A stretch of 64,000 bases of DNA from Petrolisthes cinctipes (GCA_033782935.1 JAWQEG010000286.1:4415501-4479500), one strand, 5' to 3'; counted from the first letter of the stretch, positions 12,908 through 23,315 are shown. Numbers and translations: made by a program. Notes: generated from the sequence alone by a model not told the origin.

Positions 12908-13752
12908 GTGTTAGAGTATTTTCAAAATACATGCTCAAAACATACTGAAAATCGATCTTTTAGGTGCACAAAAGTCGATATGTGCATGCATCTTCAGTAC
13001 CCGTTTATATCTCAAATTCAGGCTCAAAACAACCGAAAATTCAATATTTTGGGGTCCCAGAAGCAATCTGTACATGCCTACTCAGTGTTAGAGTATTTTT
13101 TAAAATACAGGCCCAAAACATGCTGAAAATCGATATTTTAGATGCCCAAAGTCAATATGAGCATGTATCTTCTGTACCCGTTTATATCTCAAATTCAGTC
13201 CCAAAACACCCGAAAATTCGATATTTAGAGGTCACAGAAGGTATCTGTACATGCCTACTCCGTGTTAGAGTATTTTCAAAATACAGGCCAAAAAAATACT
13301 GAAAATCGATCTTTTAGGTGCCCAAAAGTCGATATGTGCATACATCTTCTGTACCCGTTTATATCTCAAATTCTGGCCCTAAACACCCGAAAATTCGATA
13401 TTTTGCGGTCCCAGAAGCGATCTGTACATGCCTACTCCGTGTTAGAGTATTTTCAAAATTCAGGCCCAAAACATGCTGAAAATCGATATTTTTGGTGCCC
13501 AAAGTCAATATGTGCATGTATCTTCTGTACCCGTTTATATCTCAAATTCAGGCTCAAAACACCCGAAAATTCAATATTTTGGGGTCCCAGAAGCAATCTG
13601 TACAGTGCTAGAATATTTTCAAAATATAGGCTAAAAACATGCTAAAAATCGATCTTTTAGGTGCCAAAAAGTCGATATCTCAAATTCAGTCCCAAAACAC
13701 CCGAAAATTCGATTTTTATGGGTCCCAGAAGCGATCTGTACATGCCTACTCC
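12908..13752 (+). repeat. U16: 5-mer (845 bp), dispersed third copy of U05
   Basis: Shares aacaaccg, gtattttttaaaatac, atgagcatg and ggtcacagaagg with U05 and U07, about 7-9 kb away. D differs (cccgaaaattc), and F has gatttttatggg. Confidence 0.92.
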
Positions 13753-14744
13753 GTGTTAGAGTATTTTCAAAATACATGCTCAAAACATACTGAAAATCGA
13801 TCTTTTAGGTGCACAAAAGTCGATATGTGCATGCATCTTCAGTACCCGTTTATATCTCAAATTCAGGCTCAAAACACCCGAAAATTCAATATTTTGGGGT
13901 CCCAGAAGCAATCTGTACATGCCTACTCAGTGTTAGAGTATTTTCAAAATACAGGCCCAAAACATGCTGAAAATCGATATTTTAGATGCCCAAAGTCAAT
14001 ATGTGCATGTATCTTCTGTACCCGTTTATATCTCAAATTCAGGCTCAAAACACCCGAAAATTCAATATTTTGGGGTCCCAGAAGCAATCTGTACATGCCT
14101 ACACAGTGCTAGAATATTTTCAAAATATAGGCTAAAAACATGCTAAAAATCGACATTTTAGGTGCCAAAAAATCGATATCTCAAATTCAGTCCCAAAACA
14201 CCCGAAAATTCGATATTTAGAGGTCCCAGAAGGTATCTGTACATGCCTACTCCGTGTTAGAGTATTTTCAAAATACAGGCCAAAAAAATACTGAAAATCG
14301 ATCTTTTAGGTGCCCAAAAGTCGATATGTGCATACATCTTCTGTACCCGTTTATATCTCAAATTCTGGCCCTAAACACCCGAAAATTCGATATTTTGCGG
14401 TCCCAGAAGCGATCTGTACATGCCTACTCCGTGTTAGAGTATTTTCAAAATTCAGGCCCAAAACATGCTGAAAATCGATATTTTTGGTGCCCAAAGTCAA
14501 TATGTGCATGTATCTTCTGTACCCGTTTATATCTCAAATTCATGCTCAAAACACCCGAAAATTCAATATTTTGGGGTCCCAGAAGCAATCTGTACAGTGC
14601 TAGAATATTTTCAAAATATAGGCTAAAAACATGCTAAAAATCGATCTTTTAGGTGCCAAAAAGTCGATATCTCAAATTCAGTCCCAAAACACCCGAAAAT
14701 TCGATATTTAGGGGTCCCAGAAGCGATCTGTACATGCCTACTCC
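13753..14744 (+). repeat. U17: 6-mer (992 bp)
   Basis: Canonical order. E has attcatgctc in place of attcaggctc. Confidence 0.93.
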
Positions 14745-14921
14745 GTGTTAGAGTATTTTCAAAATACATGCTCAAAACATACTGAAAATCGATCTTTTAG
14801 GTGCACAAAAGTCGATATGTGCATGCATCTTCAGTACCCGTTTATATCTCAAATTCAGGCTCAAAACACCCGAAAATTCAATATTTTGGGGTCCCAGAAG
14901 CAATCTGTACATGCCTACTCA
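14745..14921 (+). repeat. Reference monomer type A (177 bp)
   Basis: First monomer of the canonical unit. Diagnostic features are ACATGCTC after the dyad at positions 9-23, CACAAAAGTCGATATG at 60-75, the palindrome TGCATGCA at 76-83 (seen only in A), CTTCAGTACCC, and a CTCA end. The sequence holds two related halves, positions 1-89 and 90-177. Compared with D it shows CA instead of CG near positions 136 and 158. Position 38 (catactg or catattg) is a C/T marker that varies along the array. Confidence 0.93.
14753..14767. other. 15-bp perfect dyad GTATTTTcAAAATAC (example in an A monomer)
   Basis: Seven-base arms around a single C. It lies at positions 9-23 of A, B and D monomers, so it recurs several times per HOR unit. 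Short dyads are reported at centromeric satellites that lack CENP-B boxes. A function here is inference only. Confidence 0.85.
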
Positions 14922-15097
14922 GTGTTAGAGTATTTTCAAAATACAGGCCCAAAACATGCTGAAAATCGATATTTTAGATGCCCAAAGTCAATATGTGCAT
15001 GTATCTTCTGTACCCGTTTATATCTCAAATTCAGGCTCAAAACACCCGAAAATTCAATATTTTGGGGTCCCAGAAGCAATCTGTACATGCCTACACA
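14922..15097 (+). repeat. Reference monomer type B (176 bp)
   Basis: Second monomer. Diagnostics are TTTTAGATGCCCAAAG, GTCAATATG (CpG lost), TGCATGTATCTTCTG, TCAGGCTC, and the end GCCTACACA. It is one base shorter than A because of a shorter A-run before GTCAATATG. It is the closest relative of E, from which it differs mainly by TTTTAGATG against TTTTTGGTG and by keeping the last 10 bp that E lacks. Confidence 0.93.
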
Positions 15098-15245
15098 GTG
15101 CTAGAATATTTTCAAAATATAGGCTAAAAACATGCTAAAAATCGACATTTTAGGTGCCAAAAAATCGATATCTCAAATTCAGTCCCAAAACACCCGAAAA
15201 TTCGATATTTAGAGGTCCCAGAAGGTATCTGTACATGCCTACTCC
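15098..15245 (+). repeat. Reference monomer type C (148 bp, short form)
   Basis: Third monomer. It starts GTGCTAGAATATTTTC and carries ATCGACATTTTAGG, AAAAAATCGATATCTC and TTTAGAGGTCCC, ending AAGGTATCTGTAC. Against the long form it lacks 29 bp (positions 75-103 of type A), removed between two ATAT copies, and the join makes a GATATC site. The 15-bp dyad is kept with A-T in place of the outer G-C pair. Confidence 0.93.
15167..15172. other. GATATC (EcoRV) site at the 29-bp deletion junction of C
   Basis: The site exists only in short monomers, because joining GATAT to CTC creates it. The matching site in F is at 15658-15663. C and F sites alternate at spacings of 491 and 501 bp in canonical units. 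The site is lost in the duplicated C copies near 18148 and 18825, which read GATACCTC. Confidence 0.9.
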
Positions 15246-15422
15246 GTGTTAGAGTATTTTCAAAATACAGGCCAAAAAAATACTGAAAATCGATCTTTTA
15301 GGTGCCCAAAAGTCGATATGTGCATACATCTTCTGTACCCGTTTATATCTCAAATTCTGGCCCTAAACACCCGAAAATTCGATATTTTGGGGTCCCAGAA
15401 GCGATCTGTACATGCCTACTCC
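15246..15422 (+). repeat. Reference monomer type D (177 bp)
   Basis: Fourth monomer. Diagnostics are CAGGCCAAAAAAATACTG, GTGCCCAAAAGTCG, GTGCATACATCTTCTG and TTCTGGCCCTAAACACCC, ending CTCC. It keeps CpG at the three variable sites near positions 70, 136 and 158. Sub-variants differ in cccgAaaattc or cccgCaaattc and in attttGGGGtccc, attttGCGGtccc or attttGCAGtccc. These distinguish neighbouring units and are useful for tracing block copies. Confidence 0.93.
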
Positions 15423-15588
15423 GTGTTAGAGTATTTTCAAAATTCAGGCCCAAAACATGCTGAAAATCGATATTTTTGGTGCCCAAAGTCAATATGTGCA
15501 TGTATCTTCTGTACCCGTTTATATCTCAAATTCAGGCTCAAAACACCCGAAAATTCAATATTTTGGGGTCCCAGAAGCAATCTGTACA
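15423..15588 (+). repeat. Reference monomer type E (166 bp)
   Basis: Fifth monomer. It is recognised by TTTTCAAAATTCAGG, which breaks one arm of the dyad with a T-T mismatch, and by GATATTTTTGGTGCCC. It then follows type B, but the last 10 bp (TGCCTACACA) are missing, so CTGTACA runs straight into the F start GTGCTAG. Full-length E copies of 176-178 bp occur in several variant units (for example at 10598, 30936 and 40359). Confidence 0.93.
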
Positions 15589-15736
15589 GTGCTAGAATAT
15601 TTTCAAAATATAGGCTAAAAACATGCTAAAAATCGATCTTTTAGGTGCCAAAAAGTCGATATCTCAAATTCAGTCCCAAAACACCCGAAAATTCGATATT
15701 TAGGGGTCCCAGAAGCGATCTGTACATGCCTACTCC
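15589..15736 (+). repeat. Reference monomer type F (148 bp, short form)
   Basis: Sixth monomer. It is the partner of C and shares its 29-bp deletion, GATATC junction and GTGCTAG start. It differs by ATCGATCTTTTAGG, AAAAAGTCGATATC and TTTAGGGGTCCC, ending AAGCGATCTG. After F the next unit begins again with A. Confidence 0.93.
15597..15611. other. 15-bp dyad with compensatory change ATATTTTcAAAATAT (example in an F monomer)
   Basis: Same position as the dyad in A, B and D, but the outer pair is A-T rather than G-C. Both arms changed, so symmetry is kept in C and F. E instead carries an unpaired change in one arm. Confidence 0.85.
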
Positions 15737-16729
15737 GTGTTAGAGTATTTTCAAAATACATGCTCAAAACATATTGAAAATCGATCTTTTAGGTGCACAA
15801 AAGTCGATATGTGCATGCATCTTCAGTACCCGTTTATATCTCAAATTCAGGCTCAAAACACCCGAAAATTCAATATTTTGGGGTCCCAGAAGCAATCTGT
15901 ACATGCCTACTCAGTGTTAGAGTATTTTCAAAATACAGGCCCAAAACATGCTGAAAATCGATATTTTAGATGCCCAAAGTCAATATGTGCATGTATCTTC
16001 TGTACCCGTTTATATCTCAAATTCAGGCTCAAAACACCCGAAAATTCAATATTTTGGGGTCCCAGAAGCAATCTGTACATGCCTACACAGTGCTAGAATA
16101 TTTTCAAAATACAGGCTAAAAACATGCTAAAAAATCGACATTTTAGGTGCCAAAAAATCGATATCTCAAATTCAGTCCCAAAACACCCGAAAATTCGATA
16201 TTTAGAGGTCCCAGAAGGTATCTGTACATGCCTACTCCGTGTTAGAGTATTTTCAAAATACAGGCCAAAAAAATACTGAAAATCGATCTTTTAGGTGCCC
16301 AAAAGTCGATATGTGCATACATCTTCTGTACCCGTTTATATCTCAAATTCTGGCCCTAAACACCCGAAAATTCGATATTTTGGGGTCCCAGAAGCGATCT
16401 GTACATGCCTACTCCGTGTTAGAGTATTTTCAAAATTCAGGCCCAAAACATGCTGAAAATCGATATTTCTGGTGCCCAAAGTCAATATGTGCATGTATCT
16501 TCTGTACCCGTTTATATCTCAAATTCAGGCTCAAAACACCCGAAAATTCAATATATTTGGGTCCCAGAAGCAATCTGTACAGTGCTAGAATATTTTCAAA
16601 ATATAGGCTAAAAACATGCTAAAAATCGATCTTTTAGGTGCCAAAAAGTCGATATCTCAAATTCAGTCCCAAAACACCCGAAAATTCGATATTTAGGGGT
16701 CCCAGAAGCGATCTGTACATGCCTACTCC
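15737..16729 (+). repeat. U19: 6-mer (993 bp)
   Basis: Canonical order. C has one extra A (gctaaaaaatcgac) and aatacaggc. E has atttctggtg and aatatatttgggtccc, the latter shared with the E of U31. Confidence 0.93.
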
Positions 16730-17721
16730 GTGTTAGAGTATTTTCAAAATACATGCTCAAAACATACTGAAAATCGATCTTTTAGGTGCACAAAAGTCGA
16801 TATGTGCATGCATCTTCAGTACCCGTTTATATCTCAAATTCAGGCTCAAAACACCCGAAAATTCAATATTTTGGGGTCCCAGAAGCAATCTGTACATGCC
16901 TACTCAGTGTTAGAGTATTTTCAAAATACAGGCCCAAAACATGCTGAAAATCGATATTTTAGATGCCCAAAGTCAATATGTGCATGTATCTTCTGTACCC
17001 GTTTATATCTCAAATTCAGGCTCAAAACACCCGAAAATTCAATATTTTGGGGTCCCAGAAGCAATCTGTACATGCCTACACAGTGCTAGAATATTTTCAA
17101 AATATAGGCTAAAAACATGCTAAAAATCGACATTTTAGGTGCCAAAAAATCGATATCTCAAATTCAGTCCCAAAACACCCGAAAATTCGATATTTAGAGG
17201 TCCCAGAAGGTATCTGTACATGCCTACTCCGTGTTAGAGTATTTTCAAAATACAAGCCAAAAAAATACTGAAAATCGATCTTTTAGGTGCCCAAAAGTCG
17301 ATATGTGCATACATCTTCTGTACCCGTTTATATCTCAAATTCTGGCCCTAAACACCCGAAAATTCGATATTTTGCGGTCCCAGAAGCGATCTGTACATGC
17401 CTACTCCGTGTTAGAGTATTTTCAAAATTCAGGCCCAAAACATGCTGAAAATCGATATTTTTGGTGCCCAAAGTCAATATGTGCATGTATCTTCTGTACC
17501 CGTTTATATCTCAAATTCAGGCTCAAAACACCCGAAAATTCAATATTTTGGGGTCCCAGAAGCAATCTGTACAGTGCTAGAATATTTTCAAAATATAGGC
17601 TAAAAACATGCTAAAAATCGATCTTTTAGGTGCCAAAAAGTCGATATCTCAAATTCAGTCCCAAAACACCCGAAAATTCGATATTTAGGGGTCCAAGAAG
17701 CGATCTGTACATGCCTACTCC
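16730..17721 (+). repeat. U20: 6-mer (992 bp)
   Basis: Canonical order. D has acaagccaaa, shared with the D of U28. F has ggggtccaagaag. Confidence 0.93.
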
Positions 17722-19390
17722 GTGTTAAAGTATTTTCAAAATACATGCTCAAAACATAATGAAAATCGATCTTTTAGGTGCACAAAAGTCGATATGTGCA
17801 TGCATCTTCAGTACCCGTTTATATCTCAAATTCAGGCTCAAAACACCCGAAAATTCAATATTTTGGGGTCCCAGAAGCAATCTGTACATGCCTACTCAGT
17901 GTTACAGTATTTTCAAAATACAGGCCCAAAACATGCTGAAAATCGATATTTTAGATGCCCAAAGTCAATATGTATATGTATCTTCTGTACCCGTTTATAT
18001 CTCAAATTCAGGCTCAAAACACCCGAAAATTCAATATTTTGGGGTCCCAGAAGCAATCTGTACATGCCTACACAGTGCTAGAATATTTTCAAAATATAGG
18101 CTAAAAACATGCTAAAAATCGACATTTTAGGTGCCAAAAAATCGATACCTCAAATTCAGTCCCAAAACACCCGAAAATTCGATATTTAGAGGTCCCAGAA
18201 GGTATCTGTACATGCCTACTCCGTGTTAGAGTATTTTCAAAATACAGGCCAAAAAAATACTGAAAATCGATCTTTTAGGTGCCCAAAAGTCGATATGTGA
18301 ATACATCTTCTGTACCCGTTTATATCTCAAATTCTGGCCCTAAACACCCGAAAATTCGATATTTTGCGGTCCCAGAAGCGATCTGTACATGCCTACTCCG
18401 TGTTAGAGTATTTTCAAAATTCAGGCCCAAAACATGCTGAAAATCGATATTTTTGGTGCCCAAAGTCAATATGAGCATATATCTTCTGTACCCGTTTATA
18501 TCTCAAATTCAGGCTCAAAACACCCGAAAATTCAATATTTTGGGGTCCCAGAAGCAATCTGTACATGCCTACTCAGTGTTACAGTATTTTCAAAATACAG
18601 GCCCAAAACATGCTGAAAATCGATATTTTAGATGCCCAAAGTCAATATGTGCATGTATCTTCTGTACCCGTTTATATCTCAAATTCAGGCTCAAAACACC
18701 CGAAAATTCAATATTTTGGGGTCCCAGAAGCAATCTGTACATGCCTACACAGTGCTAGAATATTTTCAAAATATAGGCTAAAAACATGCTAAAAATCGAC
18801 ATTTTAGGTGCCAAAAAATCGATACCTCAAATTCAGTCCCAAAACACCCGAAAATTCGATATTTAGAGGTCCCAGAAGGTATCTGTACATGCCTACTCCG
18901 TGTTAGAGTATTTTCAAAATACAGGCCAAAAAAATACTGAAAATCGATCTTTTAGGTGCCCAAAAGTCGATATGTGCATACATCTTCTGTACCCGTTTAT
19001 ATCTCAAATTCTGGCCCTAAACACCCGAAAATTCGATATTTTGGGGTCCCAGAAGCGATCTGTACATGCCTACTCCGTGTTAGAGTATTTTCAAAATTCA
19101 GGCCCAAAACATGCTGAAAATCGATATTTTTGGTGCCCAAAGTCAATATGTGCATGTATCTTCTGTACCCGTTTATATCTCAAATTCAGGCTCAAAACAC
19201 CCGAAAATTCAATATTTTGGGGTCCCAGAAGCAATCTGTACAGTGCTAGAATATTTTCAAAATATAGGCTAAAAACATGCTAAAAATCGATCTTTTAGGT
19301 GCCAAAAAGTCGATATCTCAAATTCAGTCCCAAAACACCCGAAAATTCGATATTTAGGGGTCCAAGAAGCGATCTGTACATGCCTACTCC
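17722..19390 (+). repeat. U21: 10-mer (1669 bp) with an internal 677-bp duplication
   Basis: Order A-B-C-D-E/A-B-C-D-E-F. E/A hybrid 18400-18575 ends ctca and leads into a second B. Both B copies (17899, 18576) start gtgttacag and both C copies read gatacctc, so the four-monomer stretch was duplicated in place. Confidence 0.92.
17899..19252 (+). repeat. Tandem 677-bp duplication (17899-18575 and 18576-19252)
   Basis: B-C-D-E is present twice with shared private markers gttacagtatt and gatacctc. Later differences include tgtatatgta in the first B, and gtgaatac with a GCGG end in the first D against a GGGG end in the second. The duplicate boundary is approximate inside the last E. Confidence 0.8.
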
Positions 19391-20382
19391 GTGTTAGAGT
19401 ATTATCAAAATACATGCTCAAAACATATTGAAAATCGATCTTTTAGGTGCACAAAAGTCGATATGTGCATGCATCTTCAGTACCCGTTTATATCTCAAAT
19501 TCAGGCTCAAAACACCCGAAAATTCAATATTTTGGGGTCCCAGAAGCAATCTGTACATGCCTACTCAGTGTTAGAGTATTTTCAAAATACAGGCCCAAAA
19601 CATGCTGAAAATCGATATTTTAGATGCCCAAAGTCAATATGTGCATGTATCTTCTGTACCCGTTTATATCTCAAATTCAGGCTCAAAACACCCGAAAATT
19701 CAATATTTTGGGGTCCCAGAAGCAATCTGTACATGCCTACACAGTGCTAGAATATTTTCAAAATATAGGCTAAAAACATACTAAAAAATCGACATTTTAG
19801 GTGCCAAAAAATCGATATCTCAAATTCAGTCCCAAAACACCCGAAAACTCGATATTTAGAGGTCCCAGAAGGTATCTGTACATGCCTACTCCGTGTTAGA
19901 GTATTTTCAAAATACAGGCCAAAAAAATACTGAAAATCGATCTTTTAGGTGCCCAAAAGTCGATATGTGCATACATCTTCTGTACCCGTTTATATCTCAA
20001 ATTCTGGCCCTAAACACCCGCAAATTCGATATTTTGCGGTCCCAGAAGCTATCTGTACATGCCTACTCCGTGTTAGAGTATTTTCAAAATTCAGGCCCAA
20101 AACATGCTGAAATCGATATTTTTGGTGCCCAAAGTCAATATGTGCATGTATCTTCTGTACCCGTTTATATCTCAAATTCAGGCTCAAAACACCCGAAAAT
20201 TCAATATTTTGGGGTCCCAGAAGCAATCTGTACAGTGCTAGAATATTTTCAAAATATAGGCTAAAAACATGCTAAAAATCGATCTTTTAGGTGCCAAAAA
20301 GTCGATATCTCAAATTCAGTCCCAAAACACCCGAAAATTCGATATTTAGGGGTCCCAGAAGCGATCTGTACATGCCTACTCC
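19391..20382 (+). repeat. U22: 6-mer (992 bp)
   Basis: Canonical order and length, although C has one extra A (actaaaaaatcg) and E lacks one A (gctgaaatcg). A has gtattatcaaaatac, which breaks its dyad. Confidence 0.93.
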
Positions 20383-21374
20383 GTGTTAGAGTATTTTAAA
20401 AATACATGCTCAAAACATACTGAAAATCGATCTTTTAGGTGCACAAAAGTCGATATGTGCATGCATCTTCAGTACCCGTTTATATCTCAAATTCAAGCAC
20501 AAAACACCCGAGAATTCAATATTTTGGGGTCCCAGAAGCAATCTGTACATGCCTACTCAGTGTTAGAGTATTTTCAAAATACAGGCCCAAAACATGCTGA
20601 AAATCGATATTTTAGATGCCCAAAGTCAATATGTGCATGTATCTTCTGTACCCGTTTATATCTCAAATTCAGGCTCAAAACACCCGAAAATTCAATATTT
20701 TGGGGTCCCAGAAGCAATCTGTACATGCCTACACAGTGCTAGAATATTTTCAAAATATAGGCTAAAAACATGCTAAAAATCGACATTTTAGGTGCCAAAA
20801 AATCGATATCTCAAATTCAGTCCCAAAACACCCGAAAATTCGATATTTAGAGGTCCCAGAAGGTATCTGTACATGCCTACTCCGTGTTAGATTATTTTCA
20901 AAATACAGGCCAAAAAAATACTGAAAATCGATCTTTTAGGTGCCCAAAAGTCGATATGTGCATACATCTTCTGTACCCGTTTATATCTCAAATTCTGGCC
21001 CTAAACACCCGCAAATTCGATATTTTGCGGTCCCAGAAGCGATCTGTACATGCCTACTCCGTGTTAGAGTATTTTCAAAATTCAGGCCCAAAACATGCTG
21101 AAAATCGATATTTTTGGTGCCCAAAGTCAATATGTGCATGTATCTTCTGTACCCGTTTATATCTCAAATTCAGGCTCAAAACACCCGAAAATTCAATATT
21201 TTGGGGTCCCAGAAGCAATCTGTACAGTGCTAGAATATTTTCAAAATATAGGCTAAAAACATGCTAAAAATCGATCTTTTAGGTGCCAAAAAGTCGATAT
21301 CTCAAATTCAGTCCCAAAACACCCGAAAATTCGATATTTAGGGGTCCCAAAAGCGATCTGTACATGCCTACTCC
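20383..21374 (+). repeat. U23: 6-mer (992 bp)
   Basis: Canonical order. A has tattttaaaaatac and attcaagcac. D begins gtgttagatta. Confidence 0.93.
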
Positions 21375-22824
21375 GTGTTAGAGTATTTTCAAAATACATG
21401 CTCAAAATATACTGAAAATCGATCTTTTAGGTGCACAAAAGTCGATATGTGCATGCATCTTCAGTACCCGTTTATATCTCAAATTCAGGCTCAAAACACC
21501 CGAAAATTCAATATTTTGGGGTCCCAGAAGCAATCTGTACATGCCTACTCAGTGTTAGAGTATTTTCAAAATACAGGCCCAAAACATGCTGAAAATCGAT
21601 ATTTTAGATGCCCAAAGTCAATATGTGCATGTATCTTCTGTACCCGTTTATATCTCAAATTCAGGCTCAAAACACCCGAAAATTCAATATTTTGGGGTCC
21701 CAGAAGCAATCTGTACATGCCTACACAGTGCTAGAATATTTTCAAAATATAGGCTAAAAACATGCTAAAAATCGACATTTTAGGTGCCAAAAAATCGATA
21801 TCTCAAATTCAGTCCCAAAACACCCGAAAATTCGATATTTAGAGGTCCCAGAAGGTATCTGTACATGCCTACTCCGTGTTAGAGTATTTTCAAAATACAG
21901 GCCAAAAAAATACTGAAAATCGATCTTTTAGGTGCCCAAAAGTCGATATGTGCATACATCTTCTGTACCCGTTTATATCTCAAATTCTGGCCCTAAACAC
22001 CCGCAAATTCGATATTTTGGGGTCCCAGAAGCGATCTGTACATGCCTACTCCGTGTTAGAGTATTTTCAAAATTCAGGCCCAAAACATGCTGAAAATCGA
22101 TATTTTTGGTGCCCAAAGTCAATATGTACCCGTTTATATCTCAAATTCAGGCTCAAAACACCCGAAAATTCAATATTTTGAGGTCCCAGAAGCAATCTGT
22201 ACAGTGCTAAAATATTTTCAAAATATAGGCTAAAAACATGCTAAAAATCGATCTTTTAGGTGCAAAAAAGTCGATATCTCAAATTCAGTCCCAAAACACC
22301 CGAAAATTCAATATTTTGGGGTCCCAGAAGCAATCTGTACATGCCTACACAGTGCTAGAATATTTTCAAAATATAGGCTAAAAACATGCTAAAAATCGAC
22401 ATTTTAGGTGCCAAAAAATCGATATCTCAAATTCAGTCCCAAAACACCCGAAAATTCGATATTTAGAGGTCCCAGAAGGTATCTGTACATGCCTACTCCG
22501 TGTTAGAGTATTTTCAAAATACAGGCCAAAAAAATACTGAAAATCGATCTTTTAGGTGCCCAAAAGTCGATATGTGCATACATCTTCTGTACCCGTTTAT
22601 ATCTCAAATTCTGGCCCTAAACACCCGCAAATTCGATATTTTGGGGTCCCAGAAGCGATCTGTACATTCCTACTACGTGTTAGAGTATTTTCAAAATTCA
22701 GGCCCAAAACAAGCTGAAAATCGACATTTTAGGTGCCAAAAAATCGATATCTCAAATTCAGTCCCAAAACACCCGAAAATTCGATATTTAGGGGTCCCAG
22801 AAGCGATCTGTACATGCCTACTCC
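21375..22824 (+). repeat. U24: 9-mer (1450 bp) with a 15-bp deletion and two hybrids
   Basis: Order A-B-C-D-E(151 bp)-F/B-C-D-E/CF. E at 22053 lacks 15 bp (caatatgtacccg). Monomer 22204-22351 starts as F and ends as B. Monomer 22677-22824 starts as E (caaaattcagg, caaaacaagctg), then becomes the short type. Confidence 0.9.
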
Positions 22825-23315
22825 GTGTTAGAGTATTTTCAAAATACATGCTCAAAACATATTGAAAATCGATCTTTTAGGTGCACAAAAGTCGATATGT
22901 GCATGCATCTTCAGTACCCGTTTATATCTCAAATTCAGGCTCAAAACACCCGAAAATTCAATATTTTGGGGTCCCAGAAGCAATCTGTACATGCCTACTC
23001 AGTGTTAGAGTATTTTCAAAATACAGGCCCAAAACATGCTGAAAATCGATATTTTAGATGCCCAAAGTCAATATGTGCATGTATCTTCTGTACCCGTTTA
23101 TATCTCAAATTCAGCCTCAAAACACCCGAAAATTCAATATTTTGGGGTCCCAGAAGCAATCTGTACAGTGCTAGAATATTTTCAAAATATAGGCTAAAAA
23201 CATGCTAAAAATCGATCTTTTAGGTGCCAAAAAGTCGATATCTCAAATTCAGTCCCAAAACACCCGAAAATTCGATATTTAGGGGTCCCAGAAGCGATCT
23301 GTACATGCCTACTCC
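22825..23315 (+). repeat. U25: 3-mer, A-B/E-F (491 bp)
   Basis: B start (ttttagatg) with E end. It has attcagcctc in the hybrid monomer. Confidence 0.92.

Larger units (their letters stand above)
14745..15736 (+). repeat. U18: canonical 6-mer (992 bp), used as reference
   Basis: A 14745, B 14922, C 15098, D 15246, E 15423, F 15589. No obvious private change was seen. Confidence 0.95.

Noticed and set aside
14745..15736. Possible CENP-B box (TTCG....A..CGGG)
   Set aside because: The CCCGAAAATTCGATATT region, read on either strand, has a CGGG half but lacks the correctly spaced TTCG and A. The D-type TTCGATATTTTGCGG also fails at the A and CGGG positions.
15589..15736. TTTAGGG plant-type telomere motif in F (gatatttaggggtccc)
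   Set aside because: It occurs once per F monomer as part of the satellite and is never tandem.
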